Assembly (NCBI GenBank): GCA_028711205.1
Contig: JAQTSP010000108.1
Coordinates: 1-8,227, forward strand
DNA length: 8,227 nt
Source of the DNA: Eubacteriales bacterium
GTDB taxonomy: Bacteria; Bacillota; Clostridia; Christensenellales; SZUA-584
Direction: 5' to 3'
This document shows, piece by piece, positions 1 to 5,651 of this stretch (position 1 is its first letter; each line of letters begins with the position of its first letter). Made by a program: the position numbers and the translations under genes. The notes beneath the pieces were generated by a model. The model was not told the DNA's origin, did not search any database, and saw only the letters and a list, made by a program, of their open reading frames with translations.

Positions 1-326
1 AGTCCCAGCGAAGCGTCACGCCCTCTATGGTTGACAGGCCTTGTAAACTCAAAAATGCGCATCAGGCTTTGAGCGTTACTCAGATCGCAAGCGCATATCT
101 TGACGCCCCTGTCATCATCGCCCGTAAACCTGACAGCCAGCGCGCCGCTGACGGCCAGTACTTTTGAGGAGCGCGTTTTGGCCATAAAAAACAAAGTATC
201 GCCAAATAACCTTACGGAATCCGGATAGACATCATACTTCGTGTTGTTTTCTTTTATATATTTTTCCGATGCTTCAATATCATAACAATCGCTTATTTCA
301 TCGATAAGCGCATTTATTTTTTCCAT
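1..326 (-). CDS. uxaE: UxaE-like D-tagaturonate epimerase, N-terminal part (cut by left window edge)
   Basis: An open frame starts at the ATG at 326 and runs off the left edge after 108 codons without a stop. It is the only in-frame ATG after an upstream stop at 378-380, and an AAAGAGAGAC purine tract sits just before it. The visible protein has a charged helical start (MEKINALIDEISDCYDIEAS), a strand-rich section around DTLFFMAKTRSSKVLAVSG (about residues 43-61), and ends at FEFTRPVNHRGRDASLG. From memory, this last stretch resembles the segment of tagaturonate epimerase just before its conserved G-x-GDRLG motif, which would lie outside the window. UxaE interconverts D-tagaturonate and D-fructuronate. 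That is the step needed after IolO, so position as last visible gene of the iolM-iolO-iolN operon supports the call. Only about a quarter of the usual protein is present and the catalytic residues are not visible, so confidence is moderate. Confidence 0.55.
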   Translation of the reverse strand, partial: MEKINALIDEISDCYDIEASEKYIKENNTKYDVYPDSVRLFGDTLFFMAKTRSSKVLAVSGALAVRFTGDDDRGVKICACDLSNAQSLMRIFEFTRPVNHRGRDASLG

Positions 327-514
327 TTCTGTCTCTCTTTCATCAATAAATCGATGGATGTTTTGGTGACGCCGTATTCAACGGCTTCCATGATAATTAA
401 GCGGCAAGAAGTATCATCATATGCGCCAGCATAAGGGGTGCTGATAAAACAGTCTTTGATATGAATAATTTGAATATTACACCAAATAATGATCTTTCTT
501 GCCGCTTTAAAAAA
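314..514 (-). pseudogene. Short protein-like reading frame overlapping the uxaE start (possible gene remnant or small gene)
   Basis: After a stop at 515-517 a minus-strand frame stays open for 66 codons to TAA at 314-316, overlapping the uxaE-like start by 13 bases in another frame. The only ATG is at 391 and would give a 25-residue peptide (MEAVEYGVTKTSIDLLMKER...) with no clear ribosome binding site. The frame upstream of that ATG also reads like protein (KDCFISTPYAGAYDDTSCR). The 3' end carries the purine tract that serves the uxaE start, as expected of a gene tail coupled to the next gene. I do not recognise a family. It could be the decayed end of a gene once lying between iolN and uxaE, or chance. 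It also contains both arms of an inverted repeat. Confidence 0.25.
399..507. repeat. 12-bp inverted repeat with an 85-bp interior
   Basis: The sequence aagcggcaagaa at 399-410 recurs exactly as its reverse complement at 496-507. Allowing two mismatches, the match runs inwards for 17 positions, ending in ATC. The arms lie in the gap between iolN and the uxaE-like gene. The spacing is long for a simple terminator hairpin and there is no T-tract. A small degenerate mobile remnant or an RNA long-range stem are possible readings. The AT-rich hexamer aattaa occurs on both outer sides (395-400 and 513-518), which is weak evidence of a target duplication. Confidence 0.4.
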
Positions 515-528
515 TTAAATACCGATTA

Positions 529-1650
529 TCAGTCGATGAACATGCCGCGTTTCGGGAGTTCGTGAACGCTCTTCCATCCTTTGCTGAGAGGTTCTCTCAG
601 GCAGGGCTCAATCTCCTCATATGGACGAAGCGAGAATTCCTTTGGATTCGGGACCTGACCGGCAGGATACTTATCTAAAATATCCTCCACCATGCAATTT
701 AAGTATTCACAGATGGCGGCAATGGCCCGTTTTGCTTTGCGGGGTTCTCCATACGACGGGCATCCCACAACACCTTCCGGTGTCGCATAGCGTTCAATAA
801 CGCGGTGCCCTTCCGCCTCCGACCACTTATTTGGACGGTGGAATGAATCGACAGAACCGTCATAGAATCCTTCGTCCAGTATGCCAAAGCTCTTTGGCTG
901 GGCATCTACCACCACGCTCATATCCACCATGTCTTTGAACATCAGCAGCGCAACGGACGTTTCTGACTCGTCCGCATGTATGAAGGGTGTTTTTACAAAA
1001 TCCGGGCGCTCATCTCCAAGCGGATAGAAAAACTCGCGGACTGCCCTGTGCCATTCAACAACTGTTGCAAAAGCCGGCAGCTGATAACGTTTAAAAAACT
1101 CCTGTATCGCTGATTCCATCATCCAGTCCATGCCGTGATTGTTGACAAGTATAATTTTCCGGTAACCGTCATCCCAAAGCCCCATCATGACGTAGATCAG
1201 CGTTTCTACAACCACATTTTCACTTACCATGACGGTACCAGGCATACCAAGATGGTGGTAAGGGTGGCCGCCATAGTTGAGCGGCGGAAATGCAAGGGCC
1301 ACTTCATGCCCGGCTTTTGCGGTTTTCCTGCGAACGGCCTCGCATATGGATGTACACATAAACGTATCAAGTCCGCTGTTGTTGTGTATACCATGATTCT
1401 CCGTGCACCCGATAGGAACCAGAACGATATCATTCTTGCGCCTTTTTTCGATAACTTTATTGCGCGGCGTATTCTGGATATAACATCCCGCTTTACCCAG
1501 CTCACTTTCGCTCGGCACGCCATAATTCTGTAATATCCCTTCAATTTCCTCTTCGGATGCGTCCCAGATTCGTTTCTTAAGTTGTCCAACCTTATTATCT
1601 TCAAAGAAGATATTGGGATAATCTGTTGTCAGCCATTTTTTCTTTTCCAT
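529..1650 (-). CDS. iolN: 3-dehydro-scyllo-inosose hydrolase, creatininase family (IolN)
   Basis: A 373-residue cytosolic protein of the creatininase (creatinine amidohydrolase) fold. The metal-site signature is visible as PIGCTENHGIH followed by GLDTF: E84, H86 and D95, with H89 nearby. NNHG at 170-173 and the HADESETS block at 225-232 are also typical. It is much longer than classical creatininases (about 250 residues). The N-terminal extension (KKWLTTDYPNIFFEDNKVG) and the C-terminal end (LSKGWKSVHELPKRG) match my recollection of the IolN subgroup, which hydrolytically opens 3-dehydro-scyllo-inosose to 5-keto-L-gluconate. The start is set by GAGGAGGAG about 6 bases before the ATG. It sits 71 bp after iolO in the same direction, inside iolM-iolO-iolN-uxaE, which makes a true creatininase unlikely. 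The fold is certain; the exact substrate rests on subgroup similarity and context. Confidence 0.85.
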   Translation of the reverse strand: MEKKKWLTTDYPNIFFEDNKVGQLKKRIWDASEEEIEGILQNYGVPSESELGKAGCYIQNTPRNKVIEKRRKNDIVLVPIGCTENHGIHNNSGLDTFMCTSICEAVRRKTAKAGHEVALAFPPLNYGGHPYHHLGMPGTVMVSENVVVETLIYVMMGLWDDGYRKIILVNNHGMDWMMESAIQEFFKRYQLPAFATVVEWHRAVREFFYPLGDERPDFVKTPFIHADESETSVALLMFKDMVDMSVVVDAQPKSFGILDEGFYDGSVDSFHRPNKWSEAEGHRVIERYATPEGVVGCPSYGEPRKAKRAIAAICEYLNCMVEDILDKYPAGQVPNPKEFSLRPYEEIEPCLREPLSKGWKSVHELPKRGMFID

Positions 1651-1721
1651 ATTATTCTCCTCCTCAAAACAATTGTTAACTCAGTATTATTGTGCTAAAC
1701 CCTCTGCCCAGCCAATCTCCT

Positions 1722-2549
1722 TCATCTGATGAGTTTTCTGACAAACTGCAGTCCTGCGCTGGCTTCCTCATCTTCATTTTTTTCAATCGCGCTTTCAAAG
1801 CTGAGCCATCCACGGTATCCTGTTTTATGCAGTGCTTCAAATACAGTCGGAAAATCTGTATGCGCTGTGCCCGGTACAAGCCTTGTGCTGTCGGCCAGAT
1901 GCACATATCCCAGCAGCTCTCCTGCCGTCTCGATCGCACCCGGAACGGATTTTTCTTCCATGTTCATATGATAAGTATCCATAAGTATCCGCAGGTCATA
2001 GAGCTTGTAATCCGCAATAAAATCCACACACGATTTTGCGGTGTTTAAATAGTTGTTCTCATAATGGTTAATGGCCTCCATCAACACGGTAACATTCTTT
2101 TCCGCTGCATATTCCAGCACCACGCGCAGGCTGTCCGCCAGTCTTTTCTCATAGGCCCTGTGTTGGTTTCCATCCGGTATGTTTCCGCGCACACACCCGA
2201 TGATCACACTTGAATCCAGCCGGCATGCCGCATCCGTATACATTTTTAGACGTCTGATGGCTTCTTCAACAATACCCGCATTCCCGTCTATCAGCGAAAG
2301 ACCGTCTTTGGTATAGATAGAACCCGTCGCCAGCGCGGTGACATACACGTGATTATCGGCGCAGACTTCCTTCACCTTTTCATAATCGATATCTGCCGGC
2401 ATTTTGAACTGAAGCTCCACTCCGTCAAAACCGATGCCGGCAGCGCGCTTGATGCCCGCCAGAAAATCGCCCCTTAAAAGCGTCGGCGCCTTCAGCGGCG
2501 CATCTTTAGCAAGCGTCGCGCTGACCAATAAATCACTTTGCAAAGCCAT
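1722..2549 (-). CDS. iolO: 5-keto-L-gluconate 3-epimerase-like TIM barrel protein (IolO)
   Basis: A 275-residue xylose-isomerase-like TIM barrel of the tagatose 3-epimerase type. The expected metal ligands are all present: E158 (in LMEAIN), D191 (in MDTYHMN), H217 (in YVHLADS) and E252 (in SFES). Their spacing equals that of the four ligands known in Pseudomonas D-tagatose 3-epimerase, and the accompanying substrate-site H194 and R223 are also kept. Segments such as GSIYTKDGLSL, INHYENNYLNT and DSTRLVPGTAHTDF fit the IolO group, which converts 5-keto-L-gluconate to D-tagaturonate in the Thermotoga inositol pathway. The ATG at 2549 has an AAAGGAAA site about 8 bases upstream. It lies 50 bp downstream of iolM and 71 bp upstream of iolN, so co-transcription is likely. 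A related ketohexose or IolI-type epimerase is the main alternative. Confidence 0.8.
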   Translation of the reverse strand: MALQSDLLVSATLAKDAPLKAPTLLRGDFLAGIKRAAGIGFDGVELQFKMPADIDYEKVKEVCADNHVYVTALATGSIYTKDGLSLIDGNAGIVEEAIRRLKMYTDAACRLDSSVIIGCVRGNIPDGNQHRAYEKRLADSLRVVLEYAAEKNVTVLMEAINHYENNYLNTAKSCVDFIADYKLYDLRILMDTYHMNMEEKSVPGAIETAGELLGYVHLADSTRLVPGTAHTDFPTVFEALHKTGYRGWLSFESAIEKNEDEEASAGLQFVRKLIR

Positions 2550-2599
2550 ACCCGATTTCCTTTCCGATAATTATTGACACAAACCGTCCTGGACAGCAG

Positions 2600-3658
2600 T
2601 TATATGCCGAATTTGAGCATAACTTTTCTCGCCACATCCCTGTGGTTCATCGCCATGTCAAAAGCATCATGAATTTTTTCAAACGGATAAAAATGCGTGT
2701 TGAGCGCCGCAAAGTCATACTTGTCCTTAATGCGGCTCATAAACTTAATCGTTCTTAATCCAAAGTCCTTTGTTCCTCCCGAACCTGTAATGCTTAATGT
2801 ATGCCATATGGTCTTTCCAAGCTCGACATTAACTTTACGGCCTATTGAATGCCCGATCAAACGCACGCGTGCGCTGTGCCCGGAAATATCAAACAACGAT
2901 GCAATCGCCTTATCATTTCCGGAAGCTTCCACAACCACGCTTCCTCCAGCACCATCTGTCAGCTCATATACCTGATCAATCCACTTTTCTTGCGTCGGAT
3001 CCACGGCAAAATCTGCTCCGTATTTCAATGCGGTCTCCCGGCGTGACGCGATGGGATCGACAGAAATGACTTTTGCGCCGGATGTCTTGGCTGTCATGAT
3101 CGCAGAGAGCCCCACAGGGCCTGCGCCCATGATAATGGCGTCGTCCGAGGCATCGATATAGCCGCGATTACCCCAAATGCCGAAATATCCAATGGAAAAC
3201 GTTTCAACCCAGGCCGCATCTTCATACGTCCAATTATCCGGCACACGATGTACATATTGTTCTTCCAGAATAAGATATTCACCCATTCCGCCGGGAGAAT
3301 CCGGGCGAAATCCACCTTCCCGCATGTATATGCAGGCAGAAGGTAAAAGCCCGTTTTTGCAGTTGTCACACACGCCGCAGGCCATGACGCAATCGCCCGT
3401 CACTTTATAGCCGGGCTTTAACGTTCTTACGCCGGTTCCGACCTCGACGATCTTTCCGCCCCATTCATGACCGGGCGTATAAGGCCCAAGATCGTACCGC
3501 CCTTCAGCGGATTTTCCTTCATAGCATTCCACGTCGGAGCCGCAAATACCGCATGCCCCCAGCCGGATCAGCACCTGGTTGGGCTTAAGCGGCGGCAACT
3601 CGACTTCTTCGATCCTCAGATCAAACGGCTTGTGTAAAAATGCCACCTTAGCTTTCAT
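2600..3658 (-). CDS. iolM: Scyllo-inosose 3-dehydrogenase-like zinc alcohol dehydrogenase (IolM)
   Basis: A 352-residue medium-chain zinc-dependent dehydrogenase. The N-terminal GroES-like domain carries the catalytic zinc residues C39 (GICGSD), H64-E65 (PGHEW) and probably E152. The structural-zinc loop has C94, C97, C100 and C109. The Rossmann domain has GAGPVG at 178-183 and D201 at the end of the second strand, which favours NAD+ over NADP+. The length is typical. The start is fixed by AAGGAGGG (3666-3673) 7 bases before the ATG. It is the first gene of the operon, followed by iolO and iolN, the enzymes that would process its product. The assignment as the dehydrogenase making 3-dehydro-scyllo-inosose is therefore good but context-based; on sequence alone it could be a sorbitol or threonine dehydrogenase relative. 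The last two structural cysteines are separated by eight residues instead of the usual seven. Confidence 0.77.
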   Translation of the reverse strand: MKAKVAFLHKPFDLRIEEVELPPLKPNQVLIRLGACGICGSDVECYEGKSAEGRYDLGPYTPGHEWGGKIVEVGTGVRTLKPGYKVTGDCVMACGVCDNCKNGLLPSACIYMREGGFRPDSPGGMGEYLILEEQYVHRVPDNWTYEDAAWVETFSIGYFGIWGNRGYIDASDDAIIMGAGPVGLSAIMTAKTSGAKVISVDPIASRRETALKYGADFAVDPTQEKWIDQVYELTDGAGGSVVVEASGNDKAIASLFDISGHSARVRLIGHSIGRKVNVELGKTIWHTLSITGSGGTKDFGLRTIKFMSRIKDKYDFAALNTHFYPFEKIHDAFDMAMNHRDVARKVMLKFGI

Positions 3659-3671
3659 AATAGTACCCTCC

Positions 3672-3697
3672 TTAAATATGGTATTAATTTAAATATG
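3672..3697. repeat. Tandem direct repeat of ttaaatatg in the iolM leader
   Basis: The 9-mer ttaaatatg occurs at 3672-3680 and again at 3689-3697, a 17-bp period, with the palindrome attaat between. It abuts the iolM ribosome binding site, so a protein or RNA structure here could affect translation. The region is AT-rich, so chance is possible. Confidence 0.3.
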
Positions 3698-3711
3698 TTT
3701 CTTTATACGGC

Positions 3712-3786
3712 TCACATCCAACGGGTTTTACTGTTTCTTTTCCATCTCCGTATCGCCGCTGTCCCCCGTTTTGTTGTCTCTTCCAT
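3712..3786 (-). other. Possible 24-codon leader ORF upstream of iolM
   Basis: In the iolM leader an ATG at 3786 opens 24 codons ending in TGA at 3712-3714. The peptide is very basic (MEETTKRGTAAIRRWKRNSK...). No convincing ribosome binding site precedes it, and it may be chance. It is listed because the leader is long and otherwise unexplained. Confidence 0.12.
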
Positions 3787-3967
3787 TTTGCTTCGCGTTA
3801 TGTCATCACATCCCTCGTTAAAAGAATGATGGCCGCGTCAAAAAAGCGCGTTTTCCTATGAGCGCATTCTTATCCTCATAAAACCAACTTTGCCTTCTTT
3901 TATCGATTTGTAATCTGATACAGAGCATTTATATAGCTCCCTTTAGACTCTTAACTTTGCAGTTAAA

Positions 3968-3999
3968 AATATTACTATTATTCAATAAATAATAATATT
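3968..3999. repeat. AT-rich imperfect inverted repeat over the predicted iolM transcription start
   Basis: aatattactatt (3968-3979) and aataataatatt (3988-3999) are inverted complements with one mismatch and an 8-nt loop. The dyad covers the predicted +1 region, where a repressor such as the adjacent LacI-family protein would be expected to bind. It lacks the usual central CG of many LacI operators, so the role is uncertain. Confidence 0.35.
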
Positions 4000-4000
4000 A

Positions 4001-4030
4001 ATTATAACAGCATTATATCGTATTTGTCAA
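4001..4030 (-). promoter_or_regulatory. Sigma-A promoter of the iolM-iolO-iolN-uxaE operon
   Basis: On the minus strand there is a perfect -35 TTGACA (plus-strand tgtcaa at 4025-4030) and a perfect -10 TATAAT (plus-strand attata at 4001-4006), 18 bp apart. It points at iolM, with start of transcription expected near 3994. A 16-bp copy of the repeated motif lies 6 bp upstream of the -35 box (4036-4051). Confidence 0.7.
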
Positions 4031-4035
4031 TGAGT

Positions 4036-4195
4036 ATTAATATGAAAATTTACGTTTTATATTGAACTATAATCCGTCTATTTTGCGGCTATGGGCCCAA
4101 TACTTATGAAGTTTTCATGTATTATATCATATAAGTATATTTTCATATTTTTTTATATGTATTTACTTGTTTTACGATAAAATTTTCATATTAAT
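4036..4195. repeat. Repeated TTTTCATATTAAT-type motif in the divergent control region
   Basis: The 16-mer aaattttcatattaat at 4180-4195 recurs exactly in inverted orientation at 4036-4051, 128 bp away. In both copies ACG plus one or two extra bases follows the A side. A shorter copy, attttcatatt, is at 4139-4149 and a degenerate one, ttttcatgtatt, at 4112-4123. The left copy lies directly upstream of the iolM -35 box. Repeated sites around a divergent promoter are most simply read as binding sites for a regulator, perhaps the neighbouring LacI-family protein with DNA looping. High AT content tempers this, but a 16-bp exact repeat is unlikely by chance in about 440 bp. Confidence 0.5.
4100..4138. 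repeat. 8-bp inverted repeat atacttat/ataagtat
   Basis: atacttat at 4100-4107 pairs with ataagtat at 4131-4138 across 23 bp. It sits in the middle of the control region and interleaves with the TTTTCATATT copies. It may be an additional protein site or an accident of AT-rich sequence. Confidence 0.25.
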
Positions 4196-4219
4196 TCCAA
4201 TTATGAATAATTATCATCT

Positions 4220-4239
4220 TGCATAATTATTATTATGCA
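4220..4239. promoter_or_regulatory. 20-bp perfect-arm dyad, candidate operator
   Basis: TGCATAATTATTATTATGCA has perfect 8-bp arms around a 4-bp centre. It lies about 85 bp upstream of the regulator -35 box and about 190 bp upstream of the iolM -35 box. Symmetry and length fit a dimeric repressor or activator site. It has no central CG, so it is not a textbook LacI-family operator. Confidence 0.45.
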
Positions 4240-4324
4240 CGATTAAAATTGTTTTTTACGCTTTGCTGTACAAATGTTTTTATAAATATTAATATTATTT
4301 TCTTATATTCATTTACATTAGTAT

Positions 4325-4355
4325 TTGAATATGTTACTATATATTTAATTATAAT
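4325..4355 (+). promoter_or_regulatory. Candidate sigma-A promoter of the LacI-family regulator gene
   Basis: A -35-like TTGAAT at 4325-4330 and a perfect -10 TATAAT at 4350-4355 are 19 bp apart, slightly long. Transcription would begin near 4362, giving a leader of about 44 nt before the GTG start. Confidence 0.45.
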
Positions 4356-4405
4356 ACACATGCAGCGTAGCATCTTAAATATATAAATGGAGTGGTTAAT
4401 ATAAA

Positions 4406-5440
4406 GTGGCAAAAAAAGTATATCTGAAAGACATCGCAAATAAGCTGCAGATTTCACAAAATACCGTATCGCTCGCTTTGCGCGGTATGCCGGGGATTAA
4501 AAAAAGCACCCGCGAAAAAGTATTACAGACCGCTAAAGAACTGGGATATTCACGTACAAACAGTTCCGAAATGAATACCATTTTTTTGGTTACAACAATG
4601 GATAACAGTACGGATTCGTATTTTTACTCTTATCTTCAACAAACAATTGAAGATGAACTCAGCAAGTCTGGCTATAAACTCGTCGTAACGCACTTTACAA
4701 ACGACAGCCTGTCAGATATCATGCAAATCCCCAAGCTCCTTAAACAAATCGAGCCTAAAGGCGTTCTCATTCTCGGGGAAATCAGCGAAAGCATTTGTCT
4801 GGAACTCTTGAAGTCTGGCCTGCCCACAGTGTGCATCGGCTTCTATTATCCAAACATTCCTGTTGATGCAGTCATAGAGGATAATATTGGCGGAATGAAT
4901 TCCGCGTTGAATTATATGTATAACAGAGGATACCGGTCGTTTGGTTTTATTGGCGATATACACGGATATATCAGCATTTGGGAGCGATGGATCTCTTTTG
5001 TCGGATTCTTCACTGAAAACAACCTGAAATATGACAGCGATTTATGCATTATTAACGAAGCGCAAAAAAATATATGCAATGCAGACTGGTTGATCAGTCA
5101 TATCAAATTAATGCCGTCTTTACCCGATGCTTTTATTTGCGCGAATGACCAGATCGCCGCCAATATGATCAAAGCGCTGCATACTTTAGGTTATAACATA
5201 CCAGGCGACATCGGTATTCTTGGTTACGATAACAGCGAAATCGCTAATCTAACCATTCCCTCATTAACAACAATCGACACTTTCCGAACTTTGCAGGGTT
5301 TGGTGACAATCAAAATTATACTCGACAAAATCAAAAATGATGACAAGACCATAAAAAGAGTGGTGCTCCCTGTTAAACTTATTGAAGGCCTATCCACCAT
5401 TGATTTAACGGCAAAAGAACCACCGCTTGCGAATATCTAA
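4406..5440 (+). CDS. LacI-family transcriptional regulator with a shortened hinge
   Basis: A 344-residue regulator. The N-terminal helix-turn-helix (about residues 5-26: YLKDIANKLQISQNTVSLAL, then RG) is a clear LacI-type DNA-binding domain, followed by the conserved REKVLQTAKELGY. The rest is a periplasmic-binding-protein-like effector domain; GYDNSEIANLTIPSLTTID (about residue 272 on) is characteristic. The GTG at 4406 is the only possible start, because TAA lies three codons upstream; GGAG at 4389-4392 is a rather distant ribosome binding site. Between LGY and the first strand (TIFLV) there are only nine residues, so the usual PNxxARxL hinge helix seems to be missing. It is transcribed divergently from iolM and convergently with the deacetylase set, so it probably controls the iolM operon in response to an inositol-related ligand. 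The ligand is inferred, not seen. Confidence 0.9.
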   Translation: MAKKVYLKDIANKLQISQNTVSLALRGMPGIKKSTREKVLQTAKELGYSRTNSSEMNTIFLVTTMDNSTDSYFYSYLQQTIEDELSKSGYKLVVTHFTNDSLSDIMQIPKLLKQIEPKGVLILGEISESICLELLKSGLPTVCIGFYYPNIPVDAVIEDNIGGMNSALNYMYNRGYRSFGFIGDIHGYISIWERWISFVGFFTENNLKYDSDLCIINEAQKNICNADWLISHIKLMPSLPDAFICANDQIAANMIKALHTLGYNIPGDIGILGYDNSEIANLTIPSLTTIDTFRTLQGLVTIKIILDKIKNDDKTIKRVVLPVKLIEGLSTIDLTAKEPPLANI

Positions 5441-5460
5441 ATAGAAGCAAAAAAATAATA

Positions 5461-5501
5461 AACAATGGAACGGATACAGTTTGTTTTCACGTTCCATTGT
5501 T
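5461..5501. terminator. Bidirectional intrinsic terminator between the regulator and the deacetylase operon
   Basis: aacaatggaacg (5461-5472) pairs perfectly with cgttccattgtt (5490-5501), a 12-bp stem with a 17-nt loop. On the minus strand the hairpin is followed by a T-rich tail ending in seven Ts (plus-strand A run at 5449-5455), ideal for ending the convergent deacetylase operon. On the plus strand it is 20 bp past the regulator stop and followed by cgtttt, so it can also end that transcript, less strongly. Confidence 0.8.
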
Positions 5502-5517
5502 CGTTTTGCGGGAAAAT

Positions 5518-5538
5518 AGATTAAGATAAATTTAATCT
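5518..5538. repeat. Small inverted repeat agattaa/ttaatct in the convergent gap
   Basis: A 7-bp inverted repeat with a 7-nt loop, just beyond the main terminator. It is too AT-rich and short to be a convincing terminator. The remaining stretch to 5651 holds no recognisable gene or site. Confidence 0.2.
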
Positions 5539-5651
5539 GCTGAAATATAGTTAAGACAAAACAAACCTTTGCACGATACGTATTGCCGCTCATGTATTCG
5601 TCTGATGCTTCAAATGAGCACGCACCACGCAGCGAAAACCATGTTGATCTG

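Larger units (their letters stand above)
3659..3994 (-). promoter_or_regulatory. Long untranslated leader of the iolM operon
   Basis: If the sigma-A promoter at 4001-4030 is the real start, transcription begins near 3994 and iolM has a leader of about 335 nt. It holds no substantial gene. Visible inside it are the octamer aactttgc twice (3886-3893 and 3953-3960), a weak GCGC/GCGC stem followed by six Ts on the transcript (around 3840-3865), the short ORF at 3712-3786, and the direct repeat next to the ribosome binding site. I recognise no known riboswitch class. Confidence 0.35.

Noticed and set aside
1135..1533. 132-codon plus-strand frame opposite iolN
   Set aside because: It is the antisense shadow of a well supported hydrolase gene, with no ribosome binding site or recognisable motif.
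529..1650. iolN as a true creatininase for creatinine breakdown
   Set aside because: The protein is about 120 residues too long and lies among inositol-pathway genes with no creatinase or sarcosine genes.
1668..1677. Palindrome aacaattgtt between iolO and iolN
   Set aside because: Ten AT-rich bases with no T-tract or promoter context; likely chance.
1687..1725. 12-codon ORF (MKEIGWAEGLAQ) overlapping the iolO stop
   Set aside because: Too short to support as a gene, although it overlaps the iolO end; no homology can be judged at this length.
1692..2048. Plus-strand frame opposite iolO
   Set aside because: It is antisense to a gene with a complete metal site; the cysteine- and phenylalanine-rich sequence looks non-coding.
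4233..4457. Minus-strand frame across the control region into the regulator gene
   Set aside because: It overlaps the regulator promoter and helix-turn-helix region; the Ile/Asn/Tyr-rich translation reflects AT-rich DNA.
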